A stretch of DNA of 13,272 nt from an uncultured Lachnospiraceae bacterium (lineage in GTDB: Bacteria; Bacillota; Clostridia; Lachnospirales; Lachnospiraceae). Of this stretch, positions 7,278 through 13,272 are shown one piece after another. Location: assembly GCA_947565255.1 (NCBI GenBank), contig CANOFI010000035.1, forward strand, positions 1 to 13,272, in the 5' to 3' direction. How positions within the stretch are numbered: position 1 is the first letter of the stretch; every line of letters starts with the position of its first letter. The translations under genes and the position numbers were made by a program. The notes under the pieces are model-generated. The model made no database searches and was not told where the DNA came from. It was given only the letters and a program-made list of their open reading frames with translations.

Positions 7278-7294
7278 TGTAATAATTATGTAAT
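7278..7294 (+). promoter_or_regulatory. WalR-like box 2 (TGTAAT-N5-TGTAAT)
   Basis: TGTAAT (7278-7283), five bases, then TGTAAT (7289-7294) is a second exact match to TGTWAH-N5-TGTWAH, just downstream of the predicted transcription start. It begins 32 bp after box 1, about three helical turns. It is not explained by any promoter element, which makes it the stronger of the two. Regulation of a downstream NlpC/P60 hydrolase fits the known WalRK regulon of peptidoglycan hydrolases. Confidence 0.55.
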
Positions 7295-7322
7295 ATTTAT
7301 TTATACTAATACAAAGGAACAA

Positions 7323-7342
7323 GTCAATGTTTGTCAATATTT
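7323..7342 (+). repeat. Tandem 10-bp direct repeat in the NlpC/P60 leader
   Basis: GTCAATGTTT (7323-7332) is followed at once by GTCAATATTT (7333-7342), nine of ten bases identical. The pair ends just before the AGGAGAG ribosome binding site at 7344-7350. It may be a protein site or only an AT-rich coincidence. Confidence 0.35.
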
Positions 7343-7354
7343 TAGGAGAGATTC

Positions 7355-8728
7355 ATGATACCGGAATTTAAATTTAAAAGAAAAACAGCATTTCAGAAGA
7401 AGTCAGACATAAAAAAGATTATAAAGGAAGCAGTTTCACAAAAGAAAGTAAGGGTTGCGGCAGCAGCGGCAGCCGGAGTTGTAGTTGTCGGTGCAGGTGC
7501 GCTGGCATTCGGCGGGAAGGATGTAGAGAAGAAGACAACGGTTTACACCCTGATGCAGACCGCCGGGGTTACAACACAGATGAAGGAAGTAGAGGTTGTA
7601 CAGGGCAGCCAGGCCAGTCATGCGCCCGCCATGCTTTCTAAGATGGAGGATGCGGCAAAGACCAGCCTTGGAATGAATGAGGCAGAGTTCTGGGCAAGCG
7701 ATGAAGGGGCAGATGACCAGATACAGGAAGTGTCCGTTCAGACGGTTGGACAAGCATCCCAGCAGGTAGCAGGTCCGGTGTCCCAGCAGGCAGTGCAGCC
7801 GCAGAGACCGGTATATGAGGGATTTTCCAATCCGGGAATTGCCGCTAACGTAGAGAATTATGTCAATATCCGTCTGGAAAAGTCTGAGACCGCTAAAGTA
7901 TGCGGCAAATTAGGAAAGAACCAGGCATGTGAGATTTTATCGGTTGAGGACGGCTGGTATGGGGTTGTCACAAACGGTGTGTACGGCTATGTGAAGGCTG
8001 AATATCTTGTGACAAGCGATGCTGCATGGGAATTGGCCGAGCAGCTTAAGATTGCCTATGCAAGAGTGAATACAGATACATTGTATGTAAGGGAACAACC
8101 GAGCGAGAGTGCTGCTGTTCTTGGAATGGTGGCATTGGATCAGAAGCTTAATATTGTTGAGACAGCGGACGGCTGGCTGAAAATCTGGTCGGAGGCGGAC
8201 AGTCTCATTGGATATGTAAAACAGGATTATGTTACAATTGAGTATACACTGCCGCGGGGCGAAGCAATTGTTCAGGAAGAACCGGAGGAAAAAGAAGAAA
8301 AATCATCTTCCAAAAACAAAAAGTCTGACAAATCCGAAGGTAAGAAGGGCAGTAAGTCAACGAAACCTGCCAAGGACTGTTCTTCCGTAGTGGATTATGC
8401 AATGCAGTTTGTCGGCAATCCGTATGTGTATGGAGGAACCAGCCTGACGAAGGGTGCGGACTGCTCTGGATTTACGATGAGCGTTTATGCGAAGTTCGGC
8501 GTGGCGCTGCCGCATTCCTCTTCCGCACAGGCACGCTGCGGTTCTAAGGTTAGTTCCGGGGATGTACAGCCGGGTGATTTGATGTTTTACGGCAGCGGCG
8601 GCGGAATCAATCATGTTGCGATGTATATCGGCGGCGGAAAAATTGTACATGCCAGCACAGAAAGAACCGGAATCAAGGTTTCCAATGCATATTACAGAAC
8701 GCCGGTTACAATCCGCCGTGTACGGTAA
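7355..8728 (+). CDS. Secreted or membrane-anchored cell-wall hydrolase: two SH3b domains plus NlpC/P60
   Basis: Probable gamma-D-glutamyl-diamino-acid endopeptidase that cuts peptidoglycan stem peptides outside the membrane. In its 457 residues, a basic N terminus (1-33) precedes a hydrophobic Ala/Val/Gly segment (about 34-53), either a long signal peptide or a membrane anchor. A Gln-rich linker follows (about 120-155). Two SH3b-like repeats cover about 163-220 and 238-297, each with the N-R-x-x-(P/K)-S and DGW pattern (DGWYGV, DGWLKI). A charged E/K/S linker (about 303-340) leads to NlpC/P60 (341-457). The catalytic cysteine is C370 in GADCSGF, the histidine H420 in INHVAMYIGGG, and the third polar residue probably H432. 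AGGAGAG at 7344-7350 sets the start. It is transcribed alone from 7238 and is likely WalR-controlled. No intrinsic terminator is seen after it. Confidence 0.92.
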   Translation: MIPEFKFKRKTAFQKKSDIKKIIKEAVSQKKVRVAAAAAAGVVVVGAGALAFGGKDVEKKTTVYTLMQTAGVTTQMKEVEVVQGSQASHAPAMLSKMEDAAKTSLGMNEAEFWASDEGADDQIQEVSVQTVGQASQQVAGPVSQQAVQPQRPVYEGFSNPGIAANVENYVNIRLEKSETAKVCGKLGKNQACEILSVEDGWYGVVTNGVYGYVKAEYLVTSDAAWELAEQLKIAYARVNTDTLYVREQPSESAAVLGMVALDQKLNIVETADGWLKIWSEADSLIGYVKQDYVTIEYTLPRGEAIVQEEPEEKEEKSSSKNKKSDKSEGKKGSKSTKPAKDCSSVVDYAMQFVGNPYVYGGTSLTKGADCSGFTMSVYAKFGVALPHSSSAQARCGSKVSSGDVQPGDLMFYGSGGGINHVAMYIGGGKIVHASTERTGIKVSNAYYRTPVTIRRVR

Positions 8729-8766
8729 AGCATTTTGAAGGAATAAAGAAAAATTGAATAAATATG

Positions 8767-8795
8767 TTTACAAACTAGGAAAGTTGTGATATACT
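8767..8795 (+). promoter_or_regulatory. Promoter of rpsO (and probably pnp)
   Basis: TTTACA (8767-8772) and TATACT (8790-8795) are separated by 17 bp, with TGA at 8787-8789 making an extended -10. The predicted start is near 8802, giving a leader of about 138 bases before rpsO. It fits a promoter serving the rpsO-pnp unit. Confidence 0.75.
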
Positions 8796-8803
8796 TTCCT
8801 AGT
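8774..8803. promoter_or_regulatory. 10-bp-arm inverted repeat across the rpsO promoter
   Basis: ACTAGGAAAG (8774-8783) and CTTTCCTAGT (8794-8803) are perfect inverted repeats with a 10-base centre. The left arm lies in the -35/-10 spacer and the right arm covers the end of the -10 and the predicted start site. Arm centres are 20 bp apart, two helical turns, as for a dimeric repressor. As RNA it could also form a hairpin in readthrough from the upstream gene, but no T run follows, so a terminator is unlikely. Confidence 0.5.
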
Positions 8804-8939
8804 ATGGCGTTTAAGGGATATTTTGCCTGAAAGGCGGATGTTCCGGCGCATGACAGGAGAAAGCCGGTATTCGGAAATTCGGATGACTCCAGCCGTTTCT
8901 TAATACCAGGCGTTTATAAGATGAAGGAGGACTTGAAAC
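8802..8939 (+). promoter_or_regulatory. Structured 5' leader of rpsO, candidate S15 autoregulatory RNA
   Basis: Many bacteria repress rpsO by S15 binding its own leader, and known Firmicute examples use a multi-helix junction. Several complementary segments are visible here: GCCTG (8825-8829) with CAGGC (8907-8911), CCGGC (8843-8847) with GCCGG (8863-8867), and GGTATT (8866-8871) with AATACC (8902-8907). Some of these exclude each other, which allows alternative folds. The ribosome binding site AAGGAGG is at 8924-8930. The role is inferred from position and self-complementarity; no precise match to a known S15 site was established. Confidence 0.4.
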
Positions 8940-9206
8940 ATGATTTCAAAGGAGAAGAAAGCAGCAGTTATGGAAGAATATGCGACAAAGCCGGGTGATA
9001 CGGGTTCACCGGAAGTGCAGATTGCAATTCTTACGACAAGGATTAACGAATTGACAGAGCATTTGAAGATTCATAAGAAGGACCATCATTCAAGAAGGGG
9101 ACTTCTTAAAATGGTAGGTCAGAGAAGAGGCCTGCTGGCATATTTAAAGAAAAAAGATATTGACAGATATCGTTCTCTGATTGAACGACTTGGAATTAGA
9201 AAATAA
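8940..9206 (+). CDS. rpsO: 30S ribosomal protein S15
   Basis: Primary 16S rRNA-binding protein that nucleates assembly of the 30S platform at the h20-h22 junction and forms bridge B4. The 88-residue product has the standard length and all family landmarks: the DTGSPEVQIA segment (about 20-29), ITTRI-like helix (here LTTRINELTEHLK), HKKDHHSRRGLLKMVGQRR and the ending YRSLIERLGIRK. AAGGAGG at 8924-8930 sets the ATG at 8940. It is followed by pnp in the same orientation, the conserved rpsO-pnp pair. Confidence 0.98.
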   Translation: MISKEKKAAVMEEYATKPGDTGSPEVQIAILTTRINELTEHLKIHKKDHHSRRGLLKMVGQRRGLLAYLKKKDIDRYRSLIERLGIRK

Positions 9207-9226
9207 GCTGGATTTGGATGAATGCA

Positions 9227-9330
9227 ATAGGGGCCGTTTTCAAAATAACCGCTGACACAATAATTTGACTGCAGCATCGGGTGTTGCATACGATATATTT
9301 GTCTGCGTGTCATTTTGTGACAGCCCCTAT
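9227..9330 (+). other. Long imperfect stem-loop in the rpsO-pnp gap (structure 1)
   Basis: ATAGGGGC (9227-9234) is perfectly complementary to GCCCCTAT (9323-9330). The fold continues inward with GT (9236-9237)/AC (9320-9321), CAAAAT (9241-9246)/ATTTTG (9312-9317), and CCGC and GAC (9250-9256) against 9301-9307 with one mismatch. The apex is a 7-bp hairpin TGCAGCA (9270-9276)/TGTTGCA (9282-9288) with one wobble. There is no terminal T run. It may shield the 3' end of rpsO mRNA or form part of the pnp leader. Confidence 0.5.
9265..9294 (+). promoter_or_regulatory. Possible weak promoter for pnp
   Basis: TTGACT (9265-9270) and TACGAT (9289-9294) are 18 bp apart, five of six and four of six matches to consensus. 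If real, pnp would have its own promoter beside the rpsO one, as in E. coli. The same bases form the apex of structure 1, so the call is tentative. Confidence 0.3.
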
Positions 9331-9341
9331 CAGTATAAAAA

Positions 9342-9426
9342 GATGAAAGGAGCTGCCGAGACCACTGAAAAAAGTAAGAACTTGGGGCAGAGCTTGGTTT
9401 TTTCAGTAGTTTCGGAGGCTTTCATC
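9342..9426 (+). other. 25-bp hairpin immediately upstream of pnp (structure 2), candidate RNase III/PNPase control element
   Basis: GATGAAAG (9342-9349) pairs with CTTTCATC (9419-9426). After a 6x3 internal loop, CCGAGAC (9356-9362) pairs with 9409-9415 (one wobble). After one C/A mismatch, ACTGAAAAAA (9364-9373) pairs with TTTTTTCAGT (9398-9407). The loop is 24 bases. The stem ends nine bases before the AAGGATGG ribosome binding site of pnp (9435-9442). In E. coli a long hairpin in the pnp leader is cut by RNase III and then used by PNPase to repress itself; here the resemblance is in position and shape only. Confidence 0.6.
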
Positions 9427-9447
9427 AAAAAAGAAAGGATGGAAAAA

Positions 9448-11535
9448 ATGTACAAGAGTTATTCAATGGAGCTTGCGGGAAGAACACTGACGGTTGACAT
9501 CGGGCGTGTTGCTGCCCAGGCAAACGGCGCTGCATTTATGCATTACGGGGATACGGTTGTCTTATCAACTGCGACCGCTTCCGAGAAGCCGAGGGAGGGA
9601 ATTGACTTTTTCCCGTTAAGCGTAGAATTTGAGGAGAAAATGTATTCTGTCGGAAAGATTCCGGGAGGGTTTAACAGAAGGGAAGGAAAGGCATCGGAAA
9701 ATGCGATTCTGACCTCACGTGTCATTGACCGGCCGATGCGTCCTCTGTTTCCGAAGGATTACAGAAATGATGTGACATTAAATAATATGGTGATGTCCGT
9801 GGATCCGGAGTGCAGTCCTGAGCTGACGGCTATGCTCGGCTCCGCAATTGCGACGGCTATTTCGGATATTCCATTCGACGGTCCGTGCGCAACGACACAG
9901 GTTGGAATGATTGACGGAAAGTTTATCATCAATCCGAATTCTGAACAGAATCAGGTTTCGGACTTGAAGCTTACAGTTGCTTCTACGGCAGAAAAGGTGA
10001 TTATGATTGAAGCCGGTGCCAATGAGGTTCCGGAGGATAAGATGATTGAGGCGATTTATGCGGCGCATGCGGTCAATCAGGAGGTTATTGCATTTATCAA
10101 TAACATTGTGGCGGAGGTTGGAAAGCCAAAGCATGAGTATACAAGTTGTGCCATTCCGGACGAGCTGTTCGCGGCTCTTTATGAGGCCGTCACTCCGCAG
10201 GAGATGGAGGAGGCTGTTTTCACAGATGAAAAGCAGGTAAGAGAGGAAAATATCCGCCAGATTAAGGACAAGCTGGAGGAACTCTGGGCGGACAATGAGG
10301 AATGGTTAGGTCTGATTGACGAGGCAGTCTATCAGTACCAGAAAAAGACCGTCCGCAAGATGATTTTAAAAGACCAGAAGAGACCGGATGGAAGGGCTGT
10401 TACGCAGATTCGTCCGCTGGCTGCAGAGGTTGATATTATACCGAGAGTACACGGCTCTGCGATGTTTACCCGCGGACAGACGCAGATTTGTAATGTATGT
10501 ACGCTGGCGCCGCTGTCGGATGCGCAGCGGTTAGACGGACTGGATGAATTTGAGACGTCAAAGAGATACATGCATCATTATAATTTCCCGTCATATTCGG
10601 TGGGAGAGACTAAGCCGTCCCGCGGACCGGGACGCCGGGAGATCGGACACGGTGCGCTGGCAGAGAGGGCATTGCTTCCGGTGCTTCCGTCTGAGGAGGA
10701 ATTTCCGTACGCAATCCGTACTGTGTCAGAGACATTTGAGTCTAACGGCTCGACTTCCATGGCGTCCACATGTGCATCATGCATGTCCCTGATGGCAGCA
10801 GGTGTTCCGATTAAAAAGATGGTGGCCGGAATTTCGTGCGGACTGGTAACGGGAGAAACGGACGAGGATTATATCCTGCTGACGGATATCCAGGGACTGG
10901 AGGATTTCTTTGGAGATATGGACTTTAAGGTGACCGGAACAGAGGATGGAATTACAGCAATCCAGATGGATATTAAGATTCACGGCCTGACGCGTCCGAT
11001 CGTGGAGGGCGCTATTAAGCGCTGCCGCGAGGCAAGGTTATTTATTATGGAGCAGTGTATGAGGCGTGCCATTGAAGAGCCGAGAAAAGAGGTCGGCGCA
11101 CTGGCTCCGAAAATCCGCCAGATTCAGATTGACCCGTCACAGATTGGCGATGTGGTCGGACAGAGAGGAAAGACGATCAATACCATTATCGAGCGGACCG
11201 GAGTGAAGATTGATATCACGGATGAAGGCGCGGTTTCCGTATGCGGTGTTGACGCAAAGGGAATTGATGACGCGGTTAAGATGATTGAAATTATCACGAC
11301 CGAATTTGAGGAAGGACAGCTCTTTACCGGAACCGTTGTCAGCATCAAAGAATTCGGGGCATTTCTTGAGTTTGCACCGGGAAAAGAGGGGATGGTGCAT
11401 ATTTCCAAAATTTCCAGGGAGAGAATCAACCGCGTCGAGGATGTTCTGACTCTGGGAGATGTTGTAAAGGTTGTCTGTCTTGGCAAGGACAAGATGGGAA
11501 GAATCAGCTTCAGCATGAAGGATGTGCCTCAATAA
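9448..11535 (+). CDS. pnp: Polyribonucleotide nucleotidyltransferase (PNPase)
   Basis: Phosphorolytic 3'-5' exoribonuclease of mRNA turnover, active as a ring-shaped trimer. From ATG 9448 the protein has 695 residues, the normal length. Two RNase PH domains flank a helical region: the first contains FFPLSVEFEEKMYSVGKIPG and NRREG, the second starts at RPDGR (312-316). The catalytic cluster D486, D492, K494 sits in DFFGDMDFK with the same numbering I recall for E. coli. A KH domain has GQRG at 571-574 and an S1 domain runs from about 622. The frame stays open upstream to TTG 9265, but the extra 61 residues are not family-like and lie in the hairpin region. ATG 9439 has no proper ribosome binding site, while AAGGATGG at 9435-9442 serves 9448. 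Confidence 0.97.
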   Translation: MYKSYSMELAGRTLTVDIGRVAAQANGAAFMHYGDTVVLSTATASEKPREGIDFFPLSVEFEEKMYSVGKIPGGFNRREGKASENAILTSRVIDRPMRPLFPKDYRNDVTLNNMVMSVDPECSPELTAMLGSAIATAISDIPFDGPCATTQVGMIDGKFIINPNSEQNQVSDLKLTVASTAEKVIMIEAGANEVPEDKMIEAIYAAHAVNQEVIAFINNIVAEVGKPKHEYTSCAIPDELFAALYEAVTPQEMEEAVFTDEKQVREENIRQIKDKLEELWADNEEWLGLIDEAVYQYQKKTVRKMILKDQKRPDGRAVTQIRPLAAEVDIIPRVHGSAMFTRGQTQICNVCTLAPLSDAQRLDGLDEFETSKRYMHHYNFPSYSVGETKPSRGPGRREIGHGALAERALLPVLPSEEEFPYAIRTVSETFESNGSTSMASTCASCMSLMAAGVPIKKMVAGISCGLVTGETDEDYILLTDIQGLEDFFGDMDFKVTGTEDGITAIQMDIKIHGLTRPIVEGAIKRCREARLFIMEQCMRRAIEEPRKEVGALAPKIRQIQIDPSQIGDVVGQRGKTINTIIERTGVKIDITDEGAVSVCGVDAKGIDDAVKMIEIITTEFEEGQLFTGTVVSIKEFGAFLEFAPGKEGMVHISKISRERINRVEDVLTLGDVVKVVCLGKDKMGRISFSMKDVPQ

Positions 11536-11558
11536 AAGGATAAGAGGCAGATGAAAGA

Positions 11559-12737
11559 ATGTATGCAATTGACAAAAAAACATCTGAAAGAATTTATATT
11601 TTAAAAGGACTTCTCATGGTGCTGGTCGTGCTGGTACATGCCTATAGGGAGGAAATTACCTTTGTGGACGGCAATGTACAGCTTCGTGCAGCGCCATGGC
11701 TGGAGTGGGGCAGATATATTGTTTCACAGGTCGTTGCAAGAGCGGCGGTACCGGCATTTTTTCTGATTTCATCTGTGCTGCTGTACCGCCGCGAATTTAC
11801 GTGGAAACAAAATATGTCGAAAAAGGTCTATACGCTGTTAATCCCTTATGTGATTTTAAACAGCTGCTGGATTTTGTTTTTTTATTTTGCACAGTTTTTT
11901 GATTTTACGCTGCCTTATTTTGTGACGCCGCAGAGTAAAATTGCGGAATGGGGAATTCTTGGATGGCTGGATGCTTATTTCGGCAATTTTATTGATGAAT
12001 ATCCGGTGCTGTATCCGACCTGGTTTTTAAGGGATTTGCTCCTGCTGAATGCAGCGGCGACGGGAATAAAAAAGTGCGTGGATGCATTTCCGGGGATAAC
12101 GTTAGCTGTGATCGGGTGTTTGTGGCTGCTTCCGTTTTCCATACCTTTTATCGGCGGGACAGAGCTTTCCGGCCAGGGAGTCGTGTTTTTTGTTCTTGGA
12201 TACTATATCGTGAAGTATGACCTGCATATGGAACAGCTGGATTCGGTGCCCTGTGCGGCAGCAGCGGCTGTGTATGGAGCGCTTGTGGGAATTACGGCAT
12301 ATCTTAATTTTCCGCGCGGGGGCCATGCGGCAGAGGGCACTCTTTTCGTATGGTTTCAGGGAACAGGATTTGGATATATGGTGAGTCACATTACCATTGC
12401 GGCCGGCGTTTTGTTTTTTATCAGATTCAGCAGGGTATTTGCGGAAAGCAAAGGGAAACCGCTTTTTATGAAATTTGCGGGGCATAGTTTTTTTATTTTT
12501 GCCTTTCATGAAATGGCGCTTACGATTGCGCTGAAGCTTCTGGCGAAGAAATTTGTACAGACAACGAAGGTTCAGCTGTTTGGATATATCGGGATACCGT
12601 TATTTGTGATTGCCGGCTGTGTGCTGTTTAGTATGTTTGTCGGGCGTTTTCTGCCTTTTGCATATTATGTGATTTCGGGAAAACGGGTTGACAGACAGCG
12701 CCGGTGCAGGCTTCAAAGCCAGGATGGGCAGAGTTAA
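11559..12737 (+). CDS. Membrane acyltransferase-3 family protein
   Basis: An integral membrane protein of 392 residues in the acyltransferase-3 (OafA/WecH-like) family, which transfers acetyl or other acyl groups to cell-surface sugars or related acceptors. Family marks are the first membrane helix LKGLLMVLVVLVHAY with the conserved histidine H27, and RAAVPAFFLISSVLLYRR with R61 and the helix that follows. About ten hydrophobic segments are present, with loops such as YPTWFLRDLLLL (150-163). The acceptor cannot be predicted. It starts 23 bases after the pnp stop, with AAGAGG at 11542-11547 upstream, and could share the pnp transcript. Its last stop base pairs overlap the convergent TetR gene. 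The basic tail (about 375-392) is probably cytoplasmic. Confidence 0.85.
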   Translation: MYAIDKKTSERIYILKGLLMVLVVLVHAYREEITFVDGNVQLRAAPWLEWGRYIVSQVVARAAVPAFFLISSVLLYRREFTWKQNMSKKVYTLLIPYVILNSCWILFFYFAQFFDFTLPYFVTPQSKIAEWGILGWLDAYFGNFIDEYPVLYPTWFLRDLLLLNAAATGIKKCVDAFPGITLAVIGCLWLLPFSIPFIGGTELSGQGVVFFVLGYYIVKYDLHMEQLDSVPCAAAAAVYGALVGITAYLNFPRGGHAAEGTLFVWFQGTGFGYMVSHITIAAGVLFFIRFSRVFAESKGKPLFMKFAGHSFFIFAFHEMALTIALKLLAKKFVQTTKVQLFGYIGIPLFVIAGCVLFSMFVGRFLPFAYYVISGKRVDRQRRCRLQSQDGQS

Positions 12738-13272
12738 TCTGTCTGCTTGTGCTGGTCAATGACAGCACGGATATTTTTGAACAGATAGGGCTTGAGCTGT
12801 CCGATTGGAACGGGCTCTTCATACAGGATGGAGCTGTAGCACGAGGAGCTTACCAGCTCAATGATAAAAAATAACATCAGCTCCGGCTCTTTGAAGGTCA
12901 CTTCGTTGTTTTGCAGCATATTTAAATAAATGTGATGAAAATCAATGTTTCCTGCAGCGGGGGGCAGCGTCAGTGCGGCTTTAAAAATGCCCCAGCTTAA
13001 ATTTTTGGAAATAAAGGTCAGCAGTGCTTTGTTATTTTCCAGAGAATCTACAATGTGTTCTACTAAAAAAAGAATTTTGTCTTCAATGTGAAGCGGCTCT
13101 GCCTTCTGCATGGCGTGGTAGGCCTTTGCAAATATCTGACTCGATTTGTGTGCAACCAGCTTGTTGCTCAAATCGTATTTATCCTCAAAATACAAATAAA
13201 AAGTACCTTTTGCCACACCTGCCTGCTGTACAATGTCAGAGACAGAGGTCTTGTGGAGTCCCTTCGAGGTAA
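12734..13272 (-). CDS. TetR/AcrR-family transcriptional regulator, N terminus beyond the window
   Basis: The visible 178 residues begin inside the DNA-binding domain. The frame reads through the window edge with TSVSDIVQQAGVAKGTFYLYF, the classical TetR helix-turn-helix with recognition helix and the GTFYLYFEDKYDL signature; only about 10-25 residues should be missing. The remaining C-terminal part is helical and ligand-binding or dimerising in the family, with no recognisable ligand motif. A GTG at 13216 is an internal valine in this helix, not the start. The stop TAA (12736-12734) overlaps the acyltransferase stop in the palindrome TTAA. TetR proteins often control a divergent neighbour, which would lie outside the window; a link to the acyltransferase is not indicated by the layout. 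Confidence 0.9.
   Translation of the reverse strand, partial: TSKGLHKTSVSDIVQQAGVAKGTFYLYFEDKYDLSNKLVAHKSSQIFAKAYHAMQKAEPLHIEDKILFLVEHIVDSLENNKALLTFISKNLSWGIFKAALTLPPAAGNIDFHHIYLNMLQNNEVTFKEPELMLFFIIELVSSSCYSSILYEEPVPIGQLKPYLFKNIRAVIDQHKQTD

Noticed and set aside
8774..8803. Inverted repeat after the NlpC/P60 gene read as an intrinsic terminator
   Set aside because: The stem is good but it is followed by ATGGCG, not a T run, and it coincides with a promoter; an operator or promoter-linked dyad fits better.
9265..9447. Open extension of the pnp frame upstream to a TTG, giving a 756-residue protein
   Set aside because: The extra 61 residues do not look like a PNPase N terminus, the segment is occupied by two strong RNA hairpins, and a good ribosome binding site serves ATG 9448, where the length and catalytic numbering fit the family.
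11551..11565. ATG 11551 and ATG 11563 as starts for the acyltransferase
   Set aside because: Both are in a different frame from the 392-residue coding sequence; only ATG 11559 opens the correct frame.
13214..13216. GTG at 13216 on the minus strand as the TetR start
   Set aside because: It falls in the middle of the helix-turn-helix; the frame continues to the window edge with typical TetR residues, so the gene is cut, not short.
1..13272. CRISPR array, insertion sequence, prophage, toxin-antitoxin or defence genes
   Set aside because: No regularly spaced repeats, transposase or integrase motifs, or small paired toxin-like genes are seen; the window is dominated by housekeeping genes.

Overview
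The window is a conserved translation and RNA-metabolism locus of a low-to-mid G+C Gram-positive bacterium, most likely a member of the Clostridia near the Lachnospiraceae. The evidence is the gene order (rimP-nusA-rnpM-ylxQ-infB-rbfA-truB-ribF followed by rpsO-pnp), strong AGGAGG-type ribosome binding sites, two TTG starts, a bifunctional RibF, a short NusA without C-terminal acidic repeats, and the protein sequences themselves. The species cannot be fixed from sequence reading alone.

Layout. Bases 1-52 are the 3' half of a tRNA-Glu(CTC). A perfect-looking 17-bp hairpin with a GAAA tetraloop (84-121) separates it from a tightly packed operon at 145-7203: rimP (30S maturation), nusA (elongation and termination), rnpM/ylxR, ylxQ (L7Ae-like), infB (IF2), rbfA (30S cold-shock maturation), truB (tRNA psi55) and ribF (FMN/FAD synthesis). 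No promoter is evident between the tRNA and rimP, so the operon may be read from the tRNA promoter through the hairpin. The nrnA-type DHH phosphoesterase gene that often sits between rbfA and truB in Firmicutes is absent; the two genes overlap by 4 bases.

Bases 7204-8728 form a separate unit: a secreted or membrane-anchored cell-wall hydrolase (two SH3b-like domains plus NlpC/P60) with a strong extended -10 sigma-A promoter. That promoter region carries two exact matches to the WalR (YycF) consensus TGTWAH-N5-TGTWAH, spaced 32 bp apart, which suggests control by the WalRK essential cell-wall two-component system.

Bases 8767-11535 form the rpsO-pnp unit. A promoter whose spacer and -10 are spanned by a 10-bp-arm inverted repeat precedes a structured rpsO leader. 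The 241-bp rpsO-pnp gap can fold almost completely into two consecutive long hairpins; the second (25 bp) ends just before the pnp ribosome binding site and recalls the RNase III-cleaved hairpin that mediates PNPase autoregulation in E. coli.

Bases 11559-12737 encode an integral-membrane acyltransferase-3 protein directly behind pnp. It meets a convergent, N-terminally cut TetR-family regulator (12734-13272, minus strand), the two genes sharing the palindrome TTAA as stop codons.

No mobile element, CRISPR array or defence system is visible. The most interesting material is regulatory: the paired WalR-like boxes, the rpsO-pnp leader structures, the promoter-spanning dyad and the hairpin between tRNA-Glu and rimP.
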